A stretch of 64,000 nt of DNA. It comes from Barnesiella sp. An55. Its GTDB lineage: Bacteria > Bacteroidota > Bacteroidia > Bacteroidales > Barnesiellaceae. Location: positions 62,001-126,000 of the forward strand of contig NZ_NFHZ01000011.1 of NCBI RefSeq assembly GCF_002161555.1, read 5' to 3'. Under the pieces are notes generated by a model. The model ran no database searches, was not told the origin of the DNA, and saw nothing but the letters and a program-made list of their open reading frames with translations. Both the position numbers and the translations under genes were made by a program. Shown piece after piece: positions 29,901 to 34,627 of this stretch. Positions within the stretch are counted from its first letter, which is position 1. Each line of letters opens with the position of its first letter.

Positions 29901-31012
29901 ACAGCAAATACTGGACCTTTGAGAACAATCAGATAGGAGCCAACGTGGGTTACCTCGTGGCTACCCCCTCGGCTTCGAGCGGAGTGACCGTGCGCTTCTC
30001 GAAATCTTCGACGGCACAGCCTGTCTATGAAGAGGCCGCCACGGGCACGAAGAGCTTGTTCCTTGTGCAGCACAACCTGAAGAATGTGGTCAACGGACGG
30101 CCTCAGTTTACCTACAAGGAGAACATGGGTTGGAATCTCTTCGGTATTCCCTACCTCTGCTCCTATACCAGTGAGCAGATGAGCATCGACCACATACTCT
30201 ATGGCTACGATGCGACTGCCCGTAGCTTTGTGACGATGAATTCGTGGGAAGGCAACACGATAACGCCCTTCTCGGCTGTGTTCACCCAGACGGCTACGAT
30301 TGCCGAGTCGGAAGAACTGAAATTCGGCAAGCCCGCTATTCCGCTCGATACCTCGCCTGCGCCTCAAGGCATACGGTTGAGAATTGCCGGCAGCAACCTT
30401 TCGGGTGGTAGCGATTGCGTGTCGCTGGTAGCCGATGTGGTAGAGGACAAGCCCATGACCTTCGACATGAGCAGCGATGCATTGAAGATGATGAGCTTCG
30501 ATCCCAGAGTGCCTCAGATGTATGTGTATAATGAGGATGGCGTGCGGTTTGCCCACACGCAGAGTGCCGATATCGAGGGCGAGACTCCGCTGGGAGTTTA
30601 TACCGGTGAATCGGGTATCTACGAAATAGCCTTGACCGACGACTCGGACTACGACCGCTACGAGGCCGTGATCCTGACCGACCGGGCAACCGGCAACAAG
30701 GTCGATTTGAAACAGGCTTCGTATAGCTTCTCGGTCGATGACCGGGCTGCCGACAACGGTCGTTTTGTCCTGTCGTTTGGCCGACTCTCCGACGAGATGC
30801 TGGCGCCCACGTTCTATTCTCCCGCCAAGCGCCTCTTGCGGGTAGTCAATCTGCAAGGCAACGAGACTATTTATATCTACGATTCATTGGGCCGGCAGAG
30901 TGCGGTTCGTAAAGCATCGGGAGCCGTCGAAGAGATTACACTCGAATCGGGCATCTATGTGGTACGGATCGGCAAGAAGAGCCCGGTTCAAGGGAAAGTG
31001 GTAGTGAAATAA
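17951..31012 (+). CDS. Giant eight-module beta-helix surface protein (about 4350 residues)
   Basis: 4353 residues from the ATG at 17951, 8 bases after the preceding pilin gene; ATGs at 17984 and 18014 are alternatives, the last giving the most usual signal peptide (MRHAGRWPRVLLLLVVLLE). The body holds eight modules, each opening with a YV....GSSW..A....LQ.A motif, then VWVA.GTY.P, VYGGF.G, LDG..I..G.A, several GGG-Y/NC..NN right-handed beta-helix coils, and closing with DIGAYEY. Module starts lie near 18130, 19476, 21170, 22355, 23970, 25245, 27212 and 28498. This is the choice-of-anchor Q / parallel beta-helix type. From about 29517 a different domain begins, ending in a type IX-like sorting domain (LRVVNLQGNETIYIYDSLGRQ...GIYVVRIGKKS). 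Last gene of the fimbrial operon; probably an adhesin or fimbria-associated surface fibre. Confidence 0.85.
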   Translation: MDMLNEKNIESMNWFARIAVAMRHAGRWPRVLLLLVVLLESISMYGQLSINPARPAYNIRRIYVSPSGAGTFDGSSWANAAKGSDLQAILRSTDTWNNINSTLQIWVAAGTYIPTEPLSPGDERSASFVLKGNQVVVYGGFRGQVFDDLGALVYAGENSLEERVYGNVLSGNRQEPWALAYQTVFSGDRLGNDNMGESETTIASLDPSHNTSRADNLNTVVTFDPTSSDVVLDGVTITGGSANGTYDAAYGGGVQLSGMRCGLQRCLLLYNFAVRGGAVYIKKNGGADAQRCFVNNSVMVSNSALDRYGYGYGGGIYSEAGVIFNNLIYNNNGGGICAYDATSVVNNTIVNNQLYGIGRPSDANVPGSSITVSNTVVWNIDLLNHAGLRDFEALTDKVANCAIVNWNESDGTDNISLQPYNDQVQSTPNFVNPTTQVGIILEPAYADLAPSFLLQQNSALLSKAESSWMTNLNIYYGTDISYDIAGKPRVVSQSLDIGAYQYQPVTGRNILYVRQLSADEPELAPGEVRDGSSWRLALQDVQMAIDQLYARQVIGEVWVAGGTYYPTTTFTDETGAKGNTERHRSFVMRSGISVYGGFRGQTGDEGINNSTTRPRDPNHPDANWAFVNRTIFSGDIDRNDEAQKGWRWNANSQSWEQYYGRNSYHVVWFASEGFYERTTQYEPVAAKPLAVETTLDGVIITGGCANYGERGESTRMGAGVYLVERGVVSNCIIYQNYALTRGGGVMMNNGGTVLNSLVFRNASPGVQVRNGVGGGIYIWGDGIVSRTTVTNNTARVGAGIYVGEAEFNNPNYEEYQSDMYRGVLSNVLVSNNTASSDAGAIYFDRVGGLTSSTVVKNYCSAVASDQDGNSGGMVVDGFGIVYNSVLWGNATIEHTRQFFGENGRLASASAPASIQVYNTALQNLSNTIWGVNTVTQKTYALADQNSSDGSSSSYTSNYPDFTNPVVDELDVTNAPAGVYQTSADDVAGSQTLDGALHTIYDAQLWIPSEYSALQRKGGTSSDAPYVQYTPVHMQFYVPATGILSKAYVEPRVLGAFASDRPAIQYSVIEDDGVEKLVVFVDPATDRDLSGASWDSPMISGNQALEYLASLPATEHPGASREVWVKAGTINPVWRAVGSDRRTSSVVLRGGVSLYGGFNTKLTGTEGSTTEGKTFVPAGGSEAEPVRNPVNYRTVFDGSLAGGNLYHVVTMSDEGTAVIDGFHIVNGNASDGFSVFKSGGGILHENGTLYVRNCMIENNMASNGSGIAMLATADKMVMTNTVVNNNTNTGLVSDPLHAAVALQNDARINHCTFIHNNAPAICAISGQLMLYNSVLWGNTTTGTIAANDLQITGMATSLDIRNNAIQYAPDDWALWSDNMQLSVVSGDPMYPTFVNPTRSIGAVSSGYDTPLGGPARFEPNCESPLVIAGDESVVGDPDLFLEADITGHNYVVGGAPDIGAYEATCLNPIGSVLYVRSGPAGTAASPQTTYFGTGDGSSWSNAINGNAWYGFDDGLPYDQIEYDSSDATDYITGLQYAVNMAYKASLKKEADGSIAYTPLNYYELAWWTDQQQTSINIPAVDTTALVEVWVAEGEYTSRRGFFMRDAVQVYGGFPATGTPGKEERNPRVYNTIIQTMTTAEAAQVDAAGENHSLYGPICGFSTQNSYDLNSGYASSNKTRRVLTQPFPYYERTKQGNFSDLSSTELANRPLNPFVMETIWDGFTIQNGRTRINHGKDGGAGVALRKNGRLENCVIRNNINYVPNSTGAGPNDNRNAVQGRGGAAFCNDGVFSNCSFFNNKLGPRYCENYGGAIYMRAGTAYNCVFVGNVANTGTARGSAVYLEVGSFYNNTVSDNSGSEGAIYGGNWFLENGGGASEMNIYNTIVYHNNSTYQIYKAAGCVMTLSRCCVPSYNGYLNNGNLTVEGLINADPQFVDRTPTNKENANYRLQGTSPCINAGNNNPEGITLPETDMDYTDRFKDCSIDIGAYEIDQSEPIMPATKTINGEVVGIIYVTKAANGTVDGSSWANAACEAKLQKALNWAGYIIHNKETYASGKYRDITRIQVRIAAGTYYPTDAVLPDQPRTTTFIIPAGVEVYGGFAGTNDDETIEDRNIQVNQTIFSGMIGSSAEENSYHVVTFGMKQNQDNASVPAEGATYYEDTNPEIALLDGIYLTDGNANHPSDADWQSGGGAKVTVNGLLQNCFVYNCAASDKGGGVYLAPGGRVTGSVIYANESANGGGIYAGDNSMVVNCTVVDNKTTTNGVGGGISLGNKPIILNSVFWMNDSGNGKNIYGNMSQQVDTTFAGTHYESYIFSHCAVEGLKVVGYGNMALTSFNENNTTVVGQNTPGFTDPDNNDFTLKRISSLIRSGIQVEQPDADLMEALHLSQLDMLGTSRYYESDGSTLRDYFDIGALTYDGTLFIDPDIDAVQGEGGVYRLYVSQTAQGLASGHSWRNALGDIQEALDYFANDANFVNDPQAANRQCEIWVSKGTYNPKKAVQEANKGASYVLNRYTSIYGGFRGSNLPYYEGWIETFKTNPSNRVTATGTWNEADYSYTLGGDGAITFKPNVKALANEPSSWFLHFTTNQTSATKPTVTVNGMTLPDKLVLPVVSTDSTTEYIYDLRYLAIGNTDWETAPVIETVQIANLPAGTTLYSATIDNRKSATTTATAIVSTSPVYDFGSGQYIDIVLEDKTESFTMSDQYYAGESFLSERPRQDWNGNGLLEDFEYANESILSGDVGGGSGTAHVAYYGDADATRRIVLDGLKLIKGNTLCADHGGGALCALGPVTLRNCQLLLNESSFGGGAVYASDIEIYGSILGGNAATGKSGGAVYLREGGRSHIVNSVIYNNTAATGSAYYAESGTESQLVNNTIARNSSDESGSGSASTGCTVYAASASGNTLTNTVLWGNDDADCINTGNWEVVTSAADVDESVGNFEVFLDRANAAVMGPRFGFPSDYAGAENYFAMADFSLPSLSTLVNRGTNGGTRKLNTTIQMNPDGSVQSTTITADPVVLDGSGKGYYAAQNQWGRENVPDTLNSKWRITKEPDTYHIIKQNGVDMIDVKEWKEGIIDIGAYEYESVSLTPFGGNILYVKSTEAVSDQENNGETWEQATSNIYQAIQVLLLSPNTKDKYIKIAAGEYMPYLKDDEGGYSFVVSKPYVENLGNMTKSLTFRGGYPDNITGTDVAMDNLRDPVLYPTYIRGNSDDSKHLFYIDKSMDTAGENGTLSPVYIEGLTFLDGNASDATGEGSTGAAIYGANASTTVRNSVFVSNRAAGANGAAVYLNKGNIYNSVFHTNEAWGIAMGGSGNIISNTIADNTRGGLYGRGATAGDPLQVYNNIIWRNYAGQTPSADDLNHQIDVNNATLYSNAIQIDDQVAEQPNAVYTYWNSSAQVTLGDLAANVNKTLSSDNENMSYGPRFEAPDETEPLNKKFGIRPGRKLINTGYRYMTGGVYNKEENDKWYADLFAYYPFGSVEEPVAAGDSLARVMFVDAGGSRRIAGNSIDIGAYEYQRLFYPNLYVKPDGFGLGSSWDDAMGDLQEAVYSAYYSGDPDESGTYGTVWVAGGDYVLPTTLQWMANVKVYGGFRGTNETEITQRQGLLEENAPNSILSVEAEGVPVVRSDNDHLAGTIVENWAELNGFHIKGGKNSPAVILADSFAITNSVIYDNVNPDGATVDSDGLLYNVLLHDNETAGAQISQGDHAAAVHVTAVGDQAQIVGTGKVINSINGTATQLGGVSYAPQYVGDYLPDEAHLRYQLSDRADTLLFCVGELQEPGQDGTTQIGNYTVPKIRNGSSYDDIINLSTDCDVLGNKRIQSHKPVGDDHMIRPDYGCFETWNTDNDQVVNISDSDYPRAGSVVYVGKRGELRLSTALTKEFAPSYLLLRHAAGVRAGNHALSLYNLAIERDLNPLIDASTADWNMVSLPFSLQVGEGTLQNGITIDGHAIEAIQAADETTGNASSLYLYGYDGAKRAEDLYSKAAPQNSKYWTFENNQIGANVGYLVATPSASSGVTVRFSKSSTAQPVYEEAATGTKSLFLVQHNLKNVVNGRPQFTYKENMGWNLFGIPYLCSYTSEQMSIDHILYGYDATARSFVTMNSWEGNTITPFSAVFTQTATIAESEELKFGKPAIPLDTSPAPQGIRLRIAGSNLSGGSDCVSLVADVVEDKPMTFDMSSDALKMMSFDPRVPQMYVYNEDGVRFAHTQSADIEGETPLGVYTGESGIYEIALTDDSDYDRYEAVILTDRATGNKVDLKQASYSFSVDDRAADNGRFVLSFGRLSDEMLAPTFYSPAKRLLRVVNLQGNETIYIYDSLGRQSAVRKASGAVEEITLESGIYVVRIGKKSPVQGKVVVK

Positions 31013-31017
31013 TTTTG

Positions 31018-31068
31018 AAGAGTGAGGCAAGGGGGCTTTGACGAGCCACATCCAGCCTCACTCTTTTG
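31018..31068 (+). terminator. Terminator of the fimbrial/giant-protein operon
   Basis: AAGAGTGAGGC (31018-31028) pairs with GCCTCACTCTT (31055-31065), 11 pairs, with a smaller GGCT/AGCC hairpin in the loop, ending in TTTT. Confidence 0.75.
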
Positions 31069-31080
31069 AAAAAGAAAAAG

Positions 31081-31147
31081 ATTCGCATTGTGTCGGTGTA
31101 AGGTGCCCGTTATGGGCCGGCTTTACCGAATGTAAGCAATAGCGAAT
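31081..31147. other. Long stepwise inverted-repeat element
   Basis: Three nested stems: ATTCGC-ATTG (31081-31090) with CAAT-A-GCGAAT (31137-31147); CGGTGTAAG (31094-31102) with CTTTACCG (31121-31128); GCCC (31105-31108) with GGGC (31114-31117). It would fold as one 67-base rod with small bulges. It lies between two terminator-like hairpins, outside any gene, and could be a structured RNA or a palindromic mobile repeat. Confidence 0.5.
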
Positions 31148-31167
31148 TTTCCTTGCCAAAAACGGAA

Positions 31168-31206
31168 AGAGTCCTGTCTCTCCTTGTGAGTCGGGGCTCT
31201 TTTTAT
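31168..31206 (+). terminator. Second terminator-like hairpin
   Basis: AGAGTCC (31168-31174) pairs with GGGCTCT (31194-31200, one G-U pair), followed by TTTTATT. It is 100 bases past the first terminator with no reading frame between, so it might end a short RNA containing the 31081-31147 rod, or be a backup terminator. Confidence 0.45.
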
Positions 31207-31316
31207 TATGGGCCGACAGAAGCTGGTAAATCCGTTTTCTCCCGCATGATGGGGCAGGGTATTCGCTTGCTATTCTTGAGAGATGGCGGTGAGGAGGGGC
31301 AAAAATCTCGGGCGAG

Positions 31317-31349
31317 TTTGGCTTTTGCCTTTGACTTGCACTATCTTTG
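31317..31349 (+). promoter_or_regulatory. Promoter of the YjjG-like gene
   Basis: TTTG (31317-31320), a 21-base spacer and TATCTTTG (31342-31349), a full Bacteroidetes promoter 22 bases before the ATG at 31371. Confidence 0.75.
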
Positions 31350-31370
31350 CTTGGTAAAAACAGGAGAGGT

Positions 31371-32084
31371 ATGAACGATTTGATATGCAAGGCACTGTTT
31401 ATCGACTTGGACGATACGATATGGGATTTCAGGGCCAACTCCAAATTGTCGTTGCGACAGATTTACGACGAGTTCTCGCTCGAGCGGGTATTCACCGGGT
31501 ATGAGCAGTTCCAGTCGTTGTATATGACGGCCAACCACGAGCTGTGGGAGGCCTATCATCACAACCGGGTGACGAAAGATTTCCTGATTGTGGAACGTTT
31601 TGCCCGGCCATTCAGGCAGGTGGGCAGTGCCTTGAGCGACGACCTAGAGTTTATCATGTCGATCAACCACCGCTATCTCGACGTGCTGGCCCAGCAGAAG
31701 ACACTGGTGCCGGGGGCTATCGACCTGCTCGACTACCTCACGGCCAAGGGGTATCCGTTGTACATCTTGAGCAACGGTTTTGCCGAGGTACAGGCGCGTA
31801 AATTACAGTCGGGTGGCATAGACCGTTACTTCAAACGGTTGATTCTCTCCGACGAGATAGGCATCACCAAGCCCGATCGCCGGCTCTTCGACTATGCCTT
31901 GCAGGTGGTGGGGGCCGATGCCGCCGATACTGTAATCGTGGGCGACAACTATGATGCCGATATCTTGGGGGCGATGAACGCCGGGTGGCGGGCCATCTAT
32001 TTCAACCGCGACAACCTGCCCGTGCCAGGGCCCCAACCCCACTATATGGTTACCGAGCTGGTTCAGCTGAAAACGATTCTGTAG
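31371..32084 (+). CDS. HAD hydrolase, YjjG-type pyrimidine nucleotidase
   Basis: 237 residues from the ATG at 31371, which follows AGGAGAGGT; an upstream in-frame start at 31347 lies on the promoter. HAD motif I is FIDLDDTIWD (about 9-18), motif II ILSNGF, motif III with Lys in GITKPDRRLFDYAL, motif IV VIVGDNYDADILGAMNAGW. The double Asp-Thr pattern and alpha-helical cap match the YjjG/YfnB branch, which removes phosphate from noncanonical pyrimidine nucleotides and dUMP. Cytoplasmic. Substrate is by family and not certain. Monocistronic; it converges on the acetyltransferase gene. Confidence 0.85.
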   Translation: MNDLICKALFIDLDDTIWDFRANSKLSLRQIYDEFSLERVFTGYEQFQSLYMTANHELWEAYHHNRVTKDFLIVERFARPFRQVGSALSDDLEFIMSINHRYLDVLAQQKTLVPGAIDLLDYLTAKGYPLYILSNGFAEVQARKLQSGGIDRYFKRLILSDEIGITKPDRRLFDYALQVVGADAADTVIVGDNYDADILGAMNAGWRAIYFNRDNLPVPGPQPHYMVTELVQLKTIL

Positions 32085-32160
32085 GGGCGGGTGCTGCCAT
32101 TGCAAGTCGGCCTGGAGTTCGGACGCTTGCCTGTGAGAACAGACTCCGTTCGGGTGTGAT

Positions 32161-32799
32161 TTATTCCTTGGTGCGCAGCTTCTTTTGGGCGCGTCGGGCC
32201 TGCTCCTCTTCCCAACTGTATGTGCGTTGGCGGTCGGCCTCGGTAACGGGGCGAATGACGTGACACGGGTTGCCGCCGGCAATGACGTTGGCCGGGATGT
32301 CGGTAGTCACCACGCTGCCGGCTGCGATGATGCTGTTGTCGCCGATGGTCACACCCGGGGCTATGGTCACCCCGCCACAAATCCACACATTGTTGCCGAT
32401 GGTGATGGGCCAGGCATATTCGAGCCACTCGTTGCGACGCTCCACATCGGTGGGGTGCCCGGCGGTATAGAGCCCCACGTTGGGAGCAATGAGCACATTG
32501 TCGCCGATGGTAATGGGTGCCTCGTCGAGCATCACGCAGTTGTAGTTGGCAAAGAAGTTTTCGCCCAGGTGAATGTTGTGCCCATAGTCGCACAAGAAGG
32601 GCGACACGAAGGTAAATCGCTTGGGTGCCGTGCCCAGAATGGAGCGGAGCAGTTGCTCGCGTTCTTCGGTCTGTGAGGGAAGCAGGCGATAGTTGAGTTC
32701 GAAAATCTTGTTGCGGGTGGCTTGCAGCTTCACCAGTAGTTCGGGGGCCGAGGCGTCGTAGAGCAGCCCCTTTTCCATCTTTTCTTGTTCGGTCATCAT
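32161..32799 (-). CDS. Maltose/galactoside O-acetyltransferase family protein
   Basis: 212 residues. N-terminal Mac domain (MEKGLLYDASAPELLVKLQATRNKIFELN, about 8-36), followed by left-handed beta-helix hexapeptide repeats (ITIGDNVLIAPNV, ITIGNNVWICGGVTIAPGVTIGDNSIIAAGSVV). The catalytic His lies in YTAGHP (about residue 115). It transfers acetyl from acetyl-CoA to a sugar hydroxyl, as in Maa, LacA and NodL; the sugar acceptor cannot be told from sequence. It begins 4 bases after the stop of yigZ on the same strand, so the two form an operon. The ATG at 32796 is an equal alternative. Confidence 0.9.
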   Translation of the reverse strand: MMTEQEKMEKGLLYDASAPELLVKLQATRNKIFELNYRLLPSQTEEREQLLRSILGTAPKRFTFVSPFLCDYGHNIHLGENFFANYNCVMLDEAPITIGDNVLIAPNVGLYTAGHPTDVERRNEWLEYAWPITIGNNVWICGGVTIAPGVTIGDNSIIAAGSVVTTDIPANVIAGGNPCHVIRPVTEADRQRTYSWEEEQARRAQKKLRTKE

Positions 32800-32803
32800 C
32801 GGG

Positions 32804-33406
32804 TCAAGGTTTATTGAAAAAGTGCAGACCGTCGATTTTCGACAGCCGGTTTTTGAGGTTCTCCATGCGCGAGCGGCGTATGCGCAGAGTCATCTCGCAG
32901 TCCATGTCGAAGAGTTGCGAAATGATGGCCGGCCCCTCCTCCTTGACGACACGCATCACCTCGTTCATGAGAGGGTATTCGAAGCCAAACCGCACCTCGT
33001 CTTCGACCTGTCGCTCCACGATTTCGTTGGCGGCGATGGCCTCGGCAGCCGCTTCGCGGTAGGCGACAATCAGTCCGCTCGTGCCCAGTTTGATACCGCC
33101 GAAGTAGCGCACGACGACGATGAGGATATCGGTGAGGTTGGCCGAGTTGATTTGCCCCAGTATGGGTTTCCCGGCCGTGCCCGAAGGCTCGCCATTATCG
33201 TTCGATCGGAACTGGGTACGCTCGGGCCCCAGCATGAAGGCCCAGCACACATGGCGGGCATCGTAATACTCCTTTTGGTACTTCTCGAGCTGTTGCTTCA
33301 CTTCGTCGAGCGTGGTGACGGGGATGGCAAAGGCAAGGAACTTACTCATCTTCTCCTTGTAAATTCCCTCCGAAGTGCGCGATATGGTCAGGTAGGTGTC
33401 GTCCAT
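32804..33406 (-). CDS. YigZ/IMPACT family protein
   Basis: 200 residues from the ATG at 33406; an upstream in-frame start at 33463 would run through the cydB terminator and is rejected. The N-terminal IMPACT domain (UPF0029) shows SKFLAFAIPV, DARHVCWAF, SNDNGEPSGTAGKPIL and VVRYFGGIKLGTSGLI, all diagnostic, followed by a smaller ferredoxin-like domain (about 130-200). Eukaryotic IMPACT regulates Gcn2; bacterial YigZ function is unknown. The start codon lies only 5 bases past the T-run of a terminator hairpin, and its promoter seems embedded in that hairpin, so its leader would be very short and structured. Confidence 0.9.
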   Translation of the reverse strand: MDDTYLTISRTSEGIYKEKMSKFLAFAIPVTTLDEVKQQLEKYQKEYYDARHVCWAFMLGPERTQFRSNDNGEPSGTAGKPILGQINSANLTDILIVVVRYFGGIKLGTSGLIVAYREAAAEAIAANEIVERQVEDEVRFGFEYPLMNEVMRVVKEEGPAIISQLFDMDCEMTLRIRRSRMENLKNRLSKIDGLHFFNKP

Positions 33407-33411
33407 GTAGC

Positions 33412-33464
33412 AAAAAAAAGAGCTTACCTCTGCAAAAGTAAGCTCTTTTTGGGGAATACACAAG
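33412..33464 (-). promoter_or_regulatory. Composite cydB terminator and yigZ promoter
   Basis: Minus strand: -33-like CTTG (33461-33464), a 20-base spacer, and the perfect -7 box TACTTTTG (33433-33440) that forms the loop and inner arm of a 13-pair hairpin (33415-33427 with 33438-33450). The hairpin is followed by T8 (33412-33419) on the minus strand and T5 on the plus strand, so it can terminate in both directions. Confidence 0.65.
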
Positions 33465-33466
33465 TA

Positions 33467-34618
33467 TCAATATTTGTGATCGTTGTTCTCCATCTCGCCG
33501 GCGGTGATGGGTTTCTTGTCCATGGCCCGCCACACATAGAAGATGTAGGCCAGTACAAAGGGGATGAGCAGCGAGACTATGCTCATGGTTTTGAGGGTGA
33601 AGAGGCTCGACGAGCTGTTGTAGATGGTGAGCGAGCTCTGCATGTCGGCGGCCGAGGGGTAGTAGGGGGTATTGTTGTAGCCGGCGATGAAGAAGAGGCT
33701 CAGCACTACCAGCACGGTGCCGACGCCCGAGAACCAGATGCCTCGGGTGAAGTGCTGCCCGAATACCGAGCGGATGAGGGCATAGAGTACCAGCACCACT
33801 CCCACGAGGAACATGAAGGCTACCCACGGCATCTCGATGAGGTTGTGGAAATACTTGTAGGGACGGGTAAACACTTCGCCGGTGAGTGGGTTGGTCTCGT
33901 AGCCGGTGGCCAGCAGGGTGGCTGCGACGAACGAGAGGAAAAGCAGCACGAACAGGATGCCGTTGAACAGTACCTGCCGACGCGAGCGTTCAAAGAGGGT
34001 GTCGTCCTTGATATTGTTCATGAAATAGAGAGCCCCTTGTGTGCGAGCCAGGAAGAGTACGGTGAAGCCCAGCAGCAGGTTGCGCACGTCGAACAGAGCC
34101 TCCAGACCGTTACAGTTGTTGGTCCAGCTGCTGATGACCGGCGAGCCGGGAGTTGTGAGGTTGCCTTTCTCGACCACGAAGTCGGCCCCGGTGAAGAAGG
34201 TTCCCACGGCTACACCCAGCAGCACGGGGCCCACCACACCGTTGACAAAGAGGAAGGCGTCGTAGGTCTTCTTGCCCAGGAAGTTGCCGCTCTTTGAGCG
34301 GTATTCATACGACACGGCCTGTATGATAAAGCTGAACAGGATGGCCATCCACAGCCAGTAGGCCCCACCGAAACTGGTGGAGTAGAAGAGCGGGAAGGAG
34401 GCAAAGAAGGCGCCACCGAATACCACGAGGGTGGTGAAGGTGAATTCCCACTTGCGGCCCAGCGAGTTGACCATCATGCTCTTTTCGATTTCGGTTTTAC
34501 CCATGGTCGCCAGCAGCGACTGTCCGCCCTGCACAAAGAGCAGGAATACCAGTATTGAGCCCAGCAGCGAGATGAGAAACCACCAGTAGTGCTGGTAGAA
34601 TAGTTCGTTCAGTTCCAT
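33467..34618 (-). CDS. cydB: Cytochrome bd ubiquinol oxidase subunit II
   Basis: 383 residues with about eight membrane helices. The start ELNELFYQHYWWFLISLLGSILVFLLFVQGGQS matches CydB, including the Q-GGQ stretch near residue 30. Other stretches are WEFTFTTLVVFGGAFFASFPLFYSTSFGGAYWLW and, near the end, TLKTMSIVSLLIPFVLAYIFYVWRAMD. CydB pairs with CydA in the inner membrane; together they oxidise quinol and reduce oxygen at low levels, which lets Bacteroidales respire at nanomolar oxygen. It starts 9 bases after cydA. The following hairpin ends the operon. Confidence 0.95.
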   Translation of the reverse strand: MELNELFYQHYWWFLISLLGSILVFLLFVQGGQSLLATMGKTEIEKSMMVNSLGRKWEFTFTTLVVFGGAFFASFPLFYSTSFGGAYWLWMAILFSFIIQAVSYEYRSKSGNFLGKKTYDAFLFVNGVVGPVLLGVAVGTFFTGADFVVEKGNLTTPGSPVISSWTNNCNGLEALFDVRNLLLGFTVLFLARTQGALYFMNNIKDDTLFERSRRQVLFNGILFVLLFLSFVAATLLATGYETNPLTGEVFTRPYKYFHNLIEMPWVAFMFLVGVVLVLYALIRSVFGQHFTRGIWFSGVGTVLVVLSLFFIAGYNNTPYYPSAADMQSSLTIYNSSSSLFTLKTMSIVSLLIPFVLAYIFYVWRAMDKKPITAGEMENNDHKY

Positions 34619-34627
34619 AGTATGTCT

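Noticed and set aside
26876-30856. Long minus-strand open frame of 1326 codons
   Set aside because: Antisense shadow of the same giant gene; no domain, no promoter and no signal peptide.
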